Below are positions 1-7,480 of a stretch of 64,000 nt of DNA, piece after piece. The first letter of the stretch is position 1. Every line of letters begins with the position of its first letter. The DNA comes from an uncultured Phocaeicola sp. (GTDB lineage Bacteria; Bacteroidota; Bacteroidia; Bacteroidales; Bacteroidaceae). The translations under genes and the position numbers were made by a program. The stretch lies in the NCBI GenBank assembly GCA_948579315.1, contig CAPAOL010000011.1, forward strand, positions 14,087-78,086. The letters are read 5' to 3'. The notes beneath the pieces are model-generated. The model ran no database searches. It was not told the DNA's origin and saw only the letters and a list, made by a program, of their open reading frames with translations.

Positions 1-464
1 TAATGGATTTTGTGAAAGGTGCTTGTAAGGAGCGTATTTATCCAGTTGGGCGTTTGGATCGTAATACTACCGGTGTATTACTGTTAACTAACGATGGTGA
101 TTTGGCTTCCAAGCTGACTCATCCTAAGTATTTGAAGAAGAAGATTTATCATGTATATTGTGATAAGAATGTAACCAAGGCAGATCTTGACCAGATTGCA
201 GCAGGTGTGACATTGGATGATGGAGAGATCCATGCAGATGCCATCAGCTATGCATCGGAAACAGACAAATCACAAGTCGGTATTGAAATCCATTCCGGAA
301 AGAACCGTATTGTGCGTCGTATTTTTGAATCCTTGGGATATAAGGTAATCAAGCTGGACCGCGTTTATTTTGCTGGCCTGACTAAAAAAGGTTTGCGTCG
401 CGGTGACTGGCGTTACCTGACGGAACAAGAAGTGAACATGCTCCGCATGGGCTCATTTGAATAA
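1..464 (+). CDS. rluB: RsuA/RluB-family rRNA pseudouridine synthase, C-terminal part
   Basis: The reading frame is open from the left edge, so the N-terminus (normally an S4 RNA-binding domain) lies outside the window. The visible part carries the catalytic motif GRLDRNTTG, whose Asp attacks the target uridine, and the late family motif KNRIVRRIFESLGY. Members isomerise single uridines in rRNA. The exact target (23S RluB-like or 16S RsuA-like) cannot be read from this fragment, and the symbol is a best guess. The first ATG in the window is internal, not the true start. It ends 22 bp before asnS and is probably cotranscribed with it. Confidence 0.85.
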   Translation, partial: MDFVKGACKERIYPVGRLDRNTTGVLLLTNDGDLASKLTHPKYLKKKIYHVYCDKNVTKADLDQIAAGVTLDDGEIHADAISYASETDKSQVGIEIHSGKNRIVRRIFESLGYKVIKLDRVYFAGLTKKGLRRGDWRYLTEQEVNMLRMGSFE

Positions 465-486
465 TAAACAATAAAGAGACAAAACA

Positions 487-1890
487 ATGGAAAAAATTAG
501 TAGAACAAAGATTGTTGACTTGCTGAAGCGCCGTGATTTTGGTGCGATGGTCAATGTAAAAGGTTGGGTTCGTACCCGCCGCGGTAGCAAACAGGTAAAT
601 TTTATCGCCCTGAATGACGGTTCTACAATAAATAATGTGCAGATTGTTGTTGATTTGGCAAACTTTGACGAAGAAATGTTGAAGCAGATCACCACCGGTG
701 CATGTATCAGTGTGAACGGTGAGTTGACCGAATCCATTGGCTCTGGTCAGGCTGCCGAAGTTCAAGCGCGTGGAATCGAAGTATTAGGTACTTGTGATAA
801 TACTTATCCGTTACAGAAGAAAGGTCATACGATGGAGTTTCTTCGTGAGATCGCTCATTTGCGTCCCCGTACCAATACATTTGGAGCTGTATTCCGCATC
901 CGCCACAACATGGCTATCGCTATCCATAAGTTCTTCCATGAACGTGGTTTCTTCTATTTTCATACACCTATTATCACAGCATCCGATTGTGAAGGTGCGG
1001 GACAGATGTTCCAGGTTACTACCAAGAATCTTTATGATTTGAAGAAAGATGAAAACGGAGCGATTATTTATGATGATGATTTCTTTGGCAAACAAGCCAG
1101 TTTGACGGTTTCCGGACAGTTGGAAGGTGAATTGGCTGCTACTGCTTTGGGGGCTATTTATACATTTGGACCTACATTCCGTGCGGAGAACTCCAATACG
1201 CCGCGTCACTTGGCCGAGTTTTGGATGATTGAACCTGAGGTTGCGTTCAATGATATTACTGATAATATGGATTTGGCCGAAGACTTTATTAAATATTGTG
1301 TACAGTGGGCGCTTGACAACTGCTATGATGATGTGAAGTTCTTGAACGATATGTTCGATAAAGGATTGATAGAACGTTTGCAGGGCGTGCTGAAGGAAGA
1401 ATTTGTCCGTCTGCCTTATACGGAAGGTATCAAGATACTGGAGGAAGCTGTAGTAAAAGGTCATAAATTTGAATTCCCGGTATATTGGGGAGTAGACTTA
1501 GCCTCTGAACATGAACGTTATTTGGTGGAAGAGCACTTTAAACGTCCTGTAATCCTGACAGACTATCCGAAAGAAATCAAAGCATTCTATATGAAGCAGA
1601 ATGAGGATGGAAAGACGGTGCGTGCAATGGATGTATTATTCCCGAAGATTGGCGAAATAATAGGTGGGTCTGAACGTGAGGCTGATTATGACAAATTGAT
1701 GACCCGCATTCAGGAACTGGGAATTCCGATGAAGGATATGTGGTGGTATCTGGATACCCGCAAGTTTGGTTCATGTCCTCATTCTGGTTTTGGACTTGGT
1801 TTTGAACGGTTGTTGCTGTTTGTTACCGGTATGACCAATATTCGTGATGTGATACCTTTCCCACGTACTCCGCGCAATGCTGAATTCTAA
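487..1890 (+). CDS. asnS: Asparaginyl-tRNA synthetase
   Basis: Cytoplasmic class II aminoacyl-tRNA synthetase that charges tRNA-Asn with asparagine using ATP. At 467 aa it has the usual length. An N-terminal OB-fold anticodon-binding domain (about residues 15-110) precedes the class II catalytic core. Motif 2 is seen as TFRAENSNT, and motif 3 near the C-terminus as GFGLGFERLLLF. The ending FPRTPRNAEF is typical of bacterial AsnRS. It follows the pseudouridine synthase closely and is followed by a strong intrinsic terminator, so the pair probably ends a transcript. Confidence 0.97.
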   Translation: MEKISRTKIVDLLKRRDFGAMVNVKGWVRTRRGSKQVNFIALNDGSTINNVQIVVDLANFDEEMLKQITTGACISVNGELTESIGSGQAAEVQARGIEVLGTCDNTYPLQKKGHTMEFLREIAHLRPRTNTFGAVFRIRHNMAIAIHKFFHERGFFYFHTPIITASDCEGAGQMFQVTTKNLYDLKKDENGAIIYDDDFFGKQASLTVSGQLEGELAATALGAIYTFGPTFRAENSNTPRHLAEFWMIEPEVAFNDITDNMDLAEDFIKYCVQWALDNCYDDVKFLNDMFDKGLIERLQGVLKEEFVRLPYTEGIKILEEAVVKGHKFEFPVYWGVDLASEHERYLVEEHFKRPVILTDYPKEIKAFYMKQNEDGKTVRAMDVLFPKIGEIIGGSEREADYDKLMTRIQELGIPMKDMWWYLDTRKFGSCPHSGFGLGFERLLLFVTGMTNIRDVIPFPRTPRNAEF

Positions 1891-1911
1891 TTGTAGGAAA
1901 TAATAATTCAA

Positions 1912-1948
1912 AAAATCCTGCCCTATAACATAGAGCAGGATTTTTTTT
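1912..1948 (+). terminator. Intrinsic terminator of asnS
   Basis: A 9-bp perfect stem (AAATCCTGC paired with GCAGGATTT) with a 12-nt loop is followed by an uninterrupted T-run. It lies 22 bp after the asnS stop. Confidence 0.93.
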
Positions 1949-2052
1949 GTGTTTAACTGTAAAAAAGTTATTTGAAAAGCAGAAAGTTTGAAAAATTTTT
2001 CTAATTTTGTTGTATCCACATAACGCAATTTGTTAACTAAATATATACAGCT

Positions 2053-2547
2053 ATGAAACGGAAAAAATTATTCCTACTGATGATAGCATTCTTGCTAATC
2101 GGTACTTCGCGTGTAGTGGGACAGGAAAAATCAGATGCAGCCCCTGTCAACTTGAAAGGGATTTGGCAGATGTGCTTTTATGTATCAGGTACTCCTCAGG
2201 TGCCGGGTGAGTTGAAACCAAGTAATTCTTTTAAAATTTTGTCTGATGACGGCAAGTTTACCAATATGACCATGATTCCTAATCATGGAGCTATTATTAT
2301 TGGTTCCGGTACCTATCGGCAGACTGCTCCTAATGCTTATACAGAGCATGTGGAGAAAAATCTGCATCTTCCACAATTGGTAGGTGTGGATAATATTTTG
2401 GAATTTGAGATGAAGGGGGGCGATGTCATGGTACTGAAGTTTTTTGTGAAAACGGATAAGGATGGAAATGAAATCAATTCTTGGTATTATGAAACTTGGA
2501 AACGGGTGAAAATGCCTCCTGTTTATCCCAAGGATTTGGTCAGATAA
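2053..2547 (+). CDS. Secreted lipocalin-like protein (DUF4488-type)
   Basis: 164 aa with a Sec signal peptide (basic start, hydrophobic stretch to about residue 22, cleavage near VVGQ). The mature part begins LKGIWQMCFY and ends with YYETWKRV, the pattern of small lipocalin-like beta-barrels that Bacteroides exports. I think it belongs to DUF4488, judging by memory of the family rather than by a search. No catalytic residues are evident. A -7-like box TAATTTTG lies at 2002-2009. It is monocistronic, between the asnS terminator and a 360-bp gap. Function unknown; likely periplasmic. Confidence 0.75.
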   Translation: MKRKKLFLLMIAFLLIGTSRVVGQEKSDAAPVNLKGIWQMCFYVSGTPQVPGELKPSNSFKILSDDGKFTNMTMIPNHGAIIIGSGTYRQTAPNAYTEHVEKNLHLPQLVGVDNILEFEMKGGDVMVLKFFVKTDKDGNEINSWYYETWKRVKMPPVYPKDLVR

Positions 2548-2868
2548 GTTTGAATCTTTGTTTATAAACAAAGGATAGTCATTGGGGAGGGGCTGCTCTT
2601 TCATTTTTTGAAAGCGTGGTCCCTATCTATATGGTGGGATATGTGTCTTGTTTATATGATTACTTGTTTGGATACTTAAATGAAAGGTGTCTATGTATTA
2701 ATTGTTTCCAATAAAATGATGTAGTGAGTAACTGTTACCTGTTTGCAGGTTGCTTAAATATACGGTAAAATTCCTGTAATCTCTTCTTAATTTGCACAGA
2801 ATTTCAAAAAATGTGCTATTCTTCATCACTTTTATGCCTTTTCGAGAACAAAAATTGGAAATAATCGT
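2548..2868. other. Gene-poor gap with an 18-bp perfect palindrome
   Basis: No credible gene is visible on either strand. The one notable element is a perfect palindrome at 2556-2573, CTTTGTTTATAAACAAAG, nine bases after the preceding stop. It has no T-run, so it is not a standard terminator; an operator or processing site is possible. The rest is AT-rich and featureless up to the promoter box at 2869. Confidence 0.5.
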
Positions 2869-2876
2869 TAACTTTG
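2869..2876 (+). promoter_or_regulatory. Bacteroidetes -7 box before the zeta-like gene
   Basis: TAACTTTG matches the TAnnTTTG consensus and lies 31 bp before the start codon at 2908. No clear TTTG -33 element was seen. Confidence 0.7.
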
Positions 2877-2907
2877 TCGCCAATAACAGAAATAGAAAAG
2901 GAGATTA

Positions 2908-3483
2908 ATGTCTAAACTTTATATAATAGCGGGGTGTAACGGAGCTGGTAAAACGACTGCTTCGTATACGGTATTACCCGAAATTTTAGAGTGCCGTGAA
3001 TTTGTCAATGCCGATGAAATCGCCAAGGGACTTTCTCCTTTTAACCCCTCAAGTGTAGCAATCGAAGCGGGACGACTGATGCTGAAACGCATCAGAGAAC
3101 TGTTGTCAGCCGGAGTCAGTTTTTCTGTTGAAACTACATTGTCTACCCGTTCTTATATCAATCTTATCCAGCAGGCACAAAATCAAGGATATAGTGTCAG
3201 CCTTATTTATTTTTGGCTGAATTCGCCTGAACTGGCTATAGAGCGAGTGAAACAGCGTGTTGCCAACGGAGGGCATGATGTACCTGCTCCCATTATCCGT
3301 CGTCGTTATCGTTCGGGGTTGGAAAACTTTTTCCGTATTTATATGCCTTGCGTGGATTATTGGATGCTTGCGGACAATAGCTGCACACCGCGTGTTATTG
3401 TGGCGGACGCCTTCCGTTTGGGAGATGAGGTCCATATCTATAATCAAGAACTTTTTACTAAAATCAGAAGTTATGTCAACTGA
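2908..3483 (+). CDS. Zeta-toxin-like P-loop ATPase/kinase
   Basis: 191 aa with a Walker A motif GCNGAGKTT at residues 9-17 and a downstream FVNADEIAKGL segment typical of zeta-toxin-like ATPases. FSVETTLST and the basic PIIRRRYRSGLENF segment also fit this family. Classical zeta toxins phosphorylate UDP-N-acetylglucosamine and block wall synthesis, but chromosomal homologues of this stand-alone type often have no proven toxicity. The stop overlaps the start of an 81-aa gene by 11 bp, so the two are translationally coupled. Whether this is a toxin-antitoxin pair is inference; no epsilon-type antitoxin lies upstream. Confidence 0.8.
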   Translation: MSKLYIIAGCNGAGKTTASYTVLPEILECREFVNADEIAKGLSPFNPSSVAIEAGRLMLKRIRELLSAGVSFSVETTLSTRSYINLIQQAQNQGYSVSLIYFWLNSPELAIERVKQRVANGGHDVPAPIIRRRYRSGLENFFRIYMPCVDYWMLADNSCTPRVIVADAFRLGDEVHIYNQELFTKIRSYVN

Positions 3484-3718
3484 AGAAGAATATAAGGAAT
3501 TAAGTGCGAAGTTGCGTTATGGTTTAGAATTAGCGGAACAGCGGTTGATAGAGGAAACTGCACGGCGCGAAGGGACACTGTGTTATGGTCGTCCCGATGG
3601 AAAAGTAGTTCGGATCTCAGCAACTGAACTTTTAAAGCTTCGTCAGTCCGGTGGAAACAATGCGGCATCTGTGGCTGTTTGTACTTGCTCTGAGATGGAG
3701 AGTGGCTGGAATCGTTGA
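3473..3718 (+). CDS. Small protein coupled to the zeta-like ATPase
   Basis: 81 aa starting MSTEEEYKEL, from an ATG that overlaps the end of the zeta-like gene by 11 bp. The N-terminal half is rich in Glu, Leu and Arg and probably helical. The C-terminal half has a short segment RPDGKVVRISATELLKL. A longer in-frame version starting at 3257 is an artefact of reading through the upstream gene in another frame. I do not recognise the family. Coupling to a zeta-type ATPase makes an antitoxin or partner role possible, but the downstream position is the reverse of epsilon-zeta. Confidence 0.7.
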   Translation: MSTEEEYKELSAKLRYGLELAEQRLIEETARREGTLCYGRPDGKVVRISATELLKLRQSGGNNAASVAVCTCSEMESGWNR

Positions 3719-3856
3719 AAATATATGAATAACTGTATATGTATAGGGAAGAATCAAAATTTCTTCCCTATGTTTTTACTCCGTTATTCAAAGCCTAGAT
3801 GTGGTTGTATCAGCCTTTTGTATGCAAAAAGCAGGAGGAAAAAATATCTTAATTTG

Positions 3857-3887
3857 TTTGTCAGTTCAAAGAAAAGCCGTACCTTTG
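3857..3887 (+). promoter_or_regulatory. Promoter of the rplM-rpsI transcript
   Basis: A -33 TTTG (3857-3860) and a -7 TACCTTTG (3880-3887) are separated by 19 bp, matching the Bacteroidetes sigma-ABfr consensus. Transcription should begin near 3894, leaving a leader of about 125 nt before rplM. A 92-codon frame across this region (3725-4003) is therefore unlikely to be a gene. Confidence 0.85.
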
Positions 3888-4017
3888 CAAGCCGATTATT
3901 ATCAAAAGTTTATAAAGAATTAATTCTTAGCGTGTTAATAGTTCTTTGTCCGGGAACGGTTAGAAACGCTGGGAAGAATTGTTTTTTAGTAGTTAACATT
4001 TAAAAAAGAATTTAAGA
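3888..4017 (+). promoter_or_regulatory. Structured 5' leader of rplM, possible r-protein attenuator
   Basis: The leader can close into a long stem. AATTCTTAGCG (3922-3932) pairs with CGCT (3967-3970) and AAGAATT (3974-3980) around a bulged GGG, and GTTTTTT follows at once (3981-3987). A conserved-looking GC-rich apical part (GTCCGGGAACGG) sits between the arms. A stem followed by a T-run inside a leader suggests premature termination controlled by L13 or another r-protein. That r-protein genes are autoregulated through leaders is established; this particular leader is my inference. Confidence 0.5.
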
Positions 4018-4479
4018 GTGGATACTTTAAGTTACAAGACCATTTCTGCAAACAAAGAAACAGCTCATAAAGAATGGGTTGTTGTCGATGCAACCGATCA
4101 GGTCGTAGGCCGTCTCGGTTCGAAAGTTGCGAAACTGTTGAGAGGAAAGTACAAACCAGACTTTACCCCTCATGCTGACTGCGGTGATAATGTTATTATC
4201 ATTAATGCAGACAAAGTGAAATTTACCGGAAACAAGTGGAACGACAAGGTTTACTTGCGCTATACAGGTTATCCCGGTGGTCAGAGAGAAATGACTCCTG
4301 CCCAGTTGATGAAGAAACCTAACGGTGAAGAAAAACTGTTGAAGAGAGTAGTAAAGGGTATGCTTCCTAAAAATCGTCTGGGAGCACAGTTGCTGGGCAA
4401 TTTGTATGTTTACGCTGGTAGTGAACATAAACATGAAGCTCAGACTCCGAAATCAATTGATATAAACTCACTTAAATAA
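4018..4479 (+). CDS. rplM: 50S ribosomal protein L13
   Basis: 153 aa, early-assembling large-subunit protein. It shows the family segments WVVVDATDQVVGRLGSKVA, KYTGYPGG-like RYTGYPGG and VKGMLPKNRLG. Translation starts at a GTG, since no in-frame ATG precedes the conserved N-terminus. It is followed after 6 bp by rpsI, the near-universal L13-S9 pair. Expression probably depends on the promoter at 3857-3887 and its leader. Confidence 0.98.
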   Translation: MDTLSYKTISANKETAHKEWVVVDATDQVVGRLGSKVAKLLRGKYKPDFTPHADCGDNVIIINADKVKFTGNKWNDKVYLRYTGYPGGQREMTPAQLMKKPNGEEKLLKRVVKGMLPKNRLGAQLLGNLYVYAGSEHKHEAQTPKSIDINSLK

Positions 4480-4485
4480 TAAAGA

Positions 4486-4872
4486 ATGGAAGTAGTAAAT
4501 GCATTAGGCAGACGTAAACGCGCCGTAGCACGCGTGTTCGTAAGCGAAGGTACAGGAAAGATTACTATTAACAAGAGAGACCTTGCACAGTACTTTCCAT
4601 CAACTATTCTTCAGTATGTAGTAAAACAGCCTTTGAACAAGCTGGAGGCTGCTGAAAAATATGATATCAAAGTAAATCTTTACGGTGGTGGTTTTACAGG
4701 TCAGTCACAGGCTTTGCGTCTGGCTATCGCCCGTGCGCTGGTTAAAATCAACCCTGAAGATAAAACAGCTCTTCGTTCAGAAGGCTTCATGACACGTGAT
4801 TCTCGTTCTGTAGAACGTAAGAAACCGGGTCAGCCCAAAGCACGTCGTAGATTCCAGTTCAGTAAACGTTAA
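4486..4872 (+). CDS. rpsI: 30S ribosomal protein S9
   Basis: 128 aa with the N-terminal signature LGRRKRAVARVFV and the C-terminal tail RRRFQFSKR, whose last Lys-Arg contacts P-site tRNA. It is cotranscribed with rplM (6-bp gap). A structured 130-bp spacer separates it from rpsB. Confidence 0.98.
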   Translation: MEVVNALGRRKRAVARVFVSEGTGKITINKRDLAQYFPSTILQYVVKQPLNKLEAAEKYDIKVNLYGGGFTGQSQALRLAIARALVKINPEDKTALRSEGFMTRDSRSVERKKPGQPKARRRFQFSKR

Positions 4873-5004
4873 TATCCGGTTTTACTTGGAACTGGTTAAG
4901 AAGCGTTTAGTATCTAAACCAGCGGGACTCTACTTGGTAGCGGACTACCCGATGGTTGGTTGAGATAAACAAAAAAGAAAGTAAACGATTTAAAGAATAA
5001 CAAA
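4873..5004 (+). promoter_or_regulatory. Structured leader upstream of rpsB
   Basis: Three foldable elements are visible. A small hairpin GTTTAG/CTAAAC spans 4905-4919. A hairpin GGTAG-CGGA-CTACC spans 4936-4949. An outer pairing AACCAGCGGG (4917-4926) with CCCGATGGTT (4948-4957) has one mismatch. The first hairpin and the outer stem share bases 4917-4919, so they exclude each other, as expected of a regulated leader. No clear -7 box was found, so it may act within a transcript read through from rpsI. S2 autoregulation is known in other bacteria; its use here is inferred. Confidence 0.45.
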
Positions 5005-5844
5005 ATGTCTAGAACTAATTTCGATACATTATTGGAAGCCGGTTGCCACTTCGGACACCTTAAGAGAAAGTGGAATCCCTCAATGGCTCCTTATATTTTC
5101 ATGGAACGCAATGGTATCCATATCATTGACCTCCATAAAACAGTTGCTAAAGTAGATGAAGCTGCTGATGCACTGAAACAAATCGCAAAATCAGGTAAGA
5201 AAGTCCTGTTTGTTGCTACTAAGAAACAAGCTAAACAAGTAGTAGCTGAGAAAGCTGCTTCTGTAAATATGCCTTATGTAATCGAGCGTTGGCCGGGTGG
5301 TATGTTGACTAACTTCCCGACTATCCGTAAGGCTGTGAAGAAAATGGCTACTATCGATAAGTTGACCAACGATGGTACTTATTCAAACCTTTCTAAGAGA
5401 GAAGTTCTGCAAATCTCTCGTCAGCGTGCTAAATTGGAGAAGAACTTAGGCTCTATCGCTGATTTGACTCGTTTGCCGTCAGCACTGTTCGTTATCGATG
5501 TGTTGAAAGAAAACATTGCAGTTCGTGAAGCTAACCGTCTGGGTATCCCTGTATTTGCTATCGTTGATACAAATTCAGATCCTTCAAACGTAGACTTCGT
5601 GATTCCTGCAAACGATGACGCTACTAAGTCTGTAGAAGTGATCTTGGATGCTTGTTGTGGCGCTATCGCTGAAGGCTTGGAAGAAAGAAAAGCTGAAAAA
5701 GTAGATATGGAAGCTGCCGGTGAAAATGCTCCTAAGGGTGCTGGTAAGAAGAAAAATACCAAGGCTCGTATGGATAAAGCCGAAGAAGAAGCTATCAATG
5801 CTGCTAAGGCTGCCGCTTTCTTGAAAGAAGACGAAGAAGCTTAA
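5005..5844 (+). CDS. rpsB: 30S ribosomal protein S2
   Basis: 279 aa. Family signatures include LLEAGCHFGHLKRKWNPSM near the N-terminus and VFAIVDTNSDPSNVDFVIPANDD in the core. The C-terminal tail is longer than in E. coli and rich in Lys, Ala and Glu (about residues 225-279), as in other Bacteroidetes. It lies upstream of tsf in the widespread rpsB-tsf order. Confidence 0.98.
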   Translation: MSRTNFDTLLEAGCHFGHLKRKWNPSMAPYIFMERNGIHIIDLHKTVAKVDEAADALKQIAKSGKKVLFVATKKQAKQVVAEKAASVNMPYVIERWPGGMLTNFPTIRKAVKKMATIDKLTNDGTYSNLSKREVLQISRQRAKLEKNLGSIADLTRLPSALFVIDVLKENIAVREANRLGIPVFAIVDTNSDPSNVDFVIPANDDATKSVEVILDACCGAIAEGLEERKAEKVDMEAAGENAPKGAGKKKNTKARMDKAEEEAINAAKAAAFLKEDEEA

Positions 5845-5851
5845 TAGTATA

Positions 5852-5935
5852 AATTGAGAGTTGAGAATTGAAAATTGGGGAAGGGGCAGATTATGCTGTT
5901 GATTCTCAATTCTCAATTTTCAATTCTCAATTCTG
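5852..5935. repeat. Inverted repeat built from 7-bp tandem units between rpsB and tsf
   Basis: Perfect 17-bp arms (5861-5877 and 5914-5930) flank a 36-nt loop. The right arm is part of a tandem array of about five ATTCTCA-type units (5902-5935); the left arm is made of the complementary TTGAGAA-type units. The RNA would form a long AU-rich hairpin between two highly expressed genes. Confidence 0.75.
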
Positions 5936-5976
5936 TTTTAAAGATATTACTAACAATTAAAAAATAAAGGAATATT

Positions 5977-6966
5977 ATGGCTGTAACTATGGCTGAAATA
6001 ACCAAGCTTCGTAAGATTAGTGGAGCTGGTATGATGGATTGCAAGAACGCCTTGACTGAAGCAAACGGCGATATCGATAAAGCAATGGAAATTATCCGTA
6101 AAAAAGGACAGGCTGTTGCTGCAAAACGTTCTGACCGTGAAGCATCTGAAGGTTGTGTGCTGGCAAAAAAGGATGGCGAATTTGCTGCTATCATCGCTTT
6201 GAAATGCGAAACCGACTTCGTTGCTAAAAATGCTGATTTCGTAGCGTTGACTCAAGCTATTCTGGATGCTGCTGTTGCCAACAGATGCAAGACTTTGGAA
6301 GAAGTAAAGGCTTTGCCTATGGGTAACGGTACTGTACAGGATGCAGTAACAGACCGTAGCGGTATCACTGGTGAAAAAATGGAATTGGATGGCTACAATG
6401 TGGTTGAAGGTGCTTATACTTCTATTTATAACCACCAGGGAAATAACCAGCTTTGTACTATTGTTGCCATGAATAAGGAAGCTGAAGCTGCCGCTCACGG
6501 AGTTGCTATGCAGATTGCCGCTATGAATCCTATTGCAATTGATGAAGCCGGTGTTCCTGAATCTGTAAAAGAAGCTGAAATACAGGTAGCTATTGATAAA
6601 ACTAAGAAAGAACAAGTAGACAAGGCTGTTGAAGTTGCTTTGAAGAAGGCTGGTATCAACCCTGCACATGTAGACAGCGAAGAGCACATGGAAAGTAACA
6701 AGGCTAAGGGCTGGATTACTGACGAAGATATTGCCAAAGCTAAGGAAATCATTGCTACTGTTTCTGCTGAAAAAGCTGCCAACTTGCCGCAACAGATGAT
6801 TGAAAACATTGCTAAAGGTCGTCTGGGTAAGTTCTTGAAGGAAGTTTGCTTGCTGAACCAGGAGGATATCATGGATGGTAAGAAGACTGTAAGAGAAGTG
6901 TTGAAGGAAGCTGATCCTGAATTGCAGATCGTTGCTTTCAAACGTTTCACTTTACGTGCTGAATAA
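5977..6966 (+). CDS. tsf: Elongation factor Ts
   Basis: 329 aa. It regenerates EF-Tu-GTP by nucleotide exchange. The N-terminal UBA-like domain reads TKLRKISGAGMMDCKNAL, and the exchange motif CETDFVAKN follows near residue 73. The length is typical of Bacteroidetes EF-Ts, which carries an extended second half. A strong terminator follows the stop. Confidence 0.97.
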   Translation: MAVTMAEITKLRKISGAGMMDCKNALTEANGDIDKAMEIIRKKGQAVAAKRSDREASEGCVLAKKDGEFAAIIALKCETDFVAKNADFVALTQAILDAAVANRCKTLEEVKALPMGNGTVQDAVTDRSGITGEKMELDGYNVVEGAYTSIYNHQGNNQLCTIVAMNKEAEAAAHGVAMQIAAMNPIAIDEAGVPESVKEAEIQVAIDKTKKEQVDKAVEVALKKAGINPAHVDSEEHMESNKAKGWITDEDIAKAKEIIATVSAEKAANLPQQMIENIAKGRLGKFLKEVCLLNQEDIMDGKKTVREVLKEADPELQIVAFKRFTLRAE

Positions 6967-6988
6967 GATTTCCGCAATTATAGAATGG

Positions 6989-7020
6989 GGGACTGTGTGA
7001 CAACAGTCCCTTTCTTTTTT
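6989..7020 (+). terminator. Intrinsic terminator of the rpsB-tsf operon
   Basis: An 8-bp stem GGGACTGT/ACAGTCCC with a 6-nt loop is followed by TTTCTTTTTT. Confidence 0.93.
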
Positions 7021-7024
7021 CCGG

Positions 7025-7363
7025 TTATTTGGTCTGGGTATATCCTTCAGCTTTCAATAACTCGATGACCCGTTGCTTGAACTCTCCTTGGATAAGGATC
7101 TCCCCGTCTTTTACTGAACCGCCTACTCCACATTTGCTTTTCAATAATTTACCCAACTCTTTCAGGTCATTTTCTGTTCCGATGAACCCGTTGATTAATG
7201 TCACGGTTTTGCCACCCCGTCCTTTTTTTTCTATATTGACACGGAGTTTCTGTTGTTTTTTATCTAATGTCTCAACCGCTTCCTCTTCAACACTTTCATA
7301 CTTGAAATCAGGATTTGTGGAATAAACCACATTCAGACGTTCTTTCCAATCGTTATTTTTCAT
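7025..7363 (-). CDS. SUI1/eIF1-family translation factor (YciH-like)
   Basis: 112 aa from the ATG at 7363. An upstream in-frame ATG at 7390 overlaps the promoter box and cannot be the start. The C-terminal SUI1 domain (about residues 40-112) contains KKGRGGKTVTLINGF and CGVGGSVKDGEILIQG, characteristic of eIF1/YciH proteins. Bacterial members may influence start-codon discrimination, but their role is poorly defined. It stands alone, convergent to tsf and divergent from rex. Confidence 0.9.
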   Translation of the reverse strand: MKNNDWKERLNVVYSTNPDFKYESVEEEAVETLDKKQQKLRVNIEKKGRGGKTVTLINGFIGTENDLKELGKLLKSKCGVGGSVKDGEILIQGEFKQRVIELLKAEGYTQTK

Positions 7364-7387
7364 GTGAATTTTGCTTAAATGAATACT

Positions 7388-7447
7388 CAAAGATAAGACT
7401 TTTTTTATACTCTATCCGTCAATGTAACAAATAAAAGTGTACTTTTG
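7388..7447. promoter_or_regulatory. Divergent promoters for the SUI1 gene and rex
   Basis: A leftward -7 box reads TATCTTTG on the minus strand (7395-7388). A rightward box reads TACTTTTG at 7440-7447, 33 bp before rex. Confidence 0.75.
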
Positions 7448-7480
7448 CAAATTACCTAATGATAATACCTAAAGAAAAAG

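Noticed and set aside
811..1464. A 217-codon minus-strand frame
   Set aside because: It is antisense to asnS, with no family features or promoter.
2698..2883. A 61-codon minus-strand frame in the gap before the zeta-like gene
   Set aside because: It overlaps the promoter box at 2869-2876 and shows no protein-like pattern.
3725..4003. A 92-codon plus-strand frame before rplM
   Set aside because: It runs through the rplM promoter and its structured leader, and its product is Lys/Ser-rich without recognisable features.
4873..5004. Possible tRNA in the spacer between rpsI and rpsB
   Set aside because: The hairpins do not form a cloverleaf, and there is no T-loop GTTCRA sequence or acceptor stem.
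5950..6792. A 280-codon minus-strand frame
   Set aside because: It is antisense to tsf, whose protein is unmistakable; the Ser/Phe-rich product is a codon-bias shadow.
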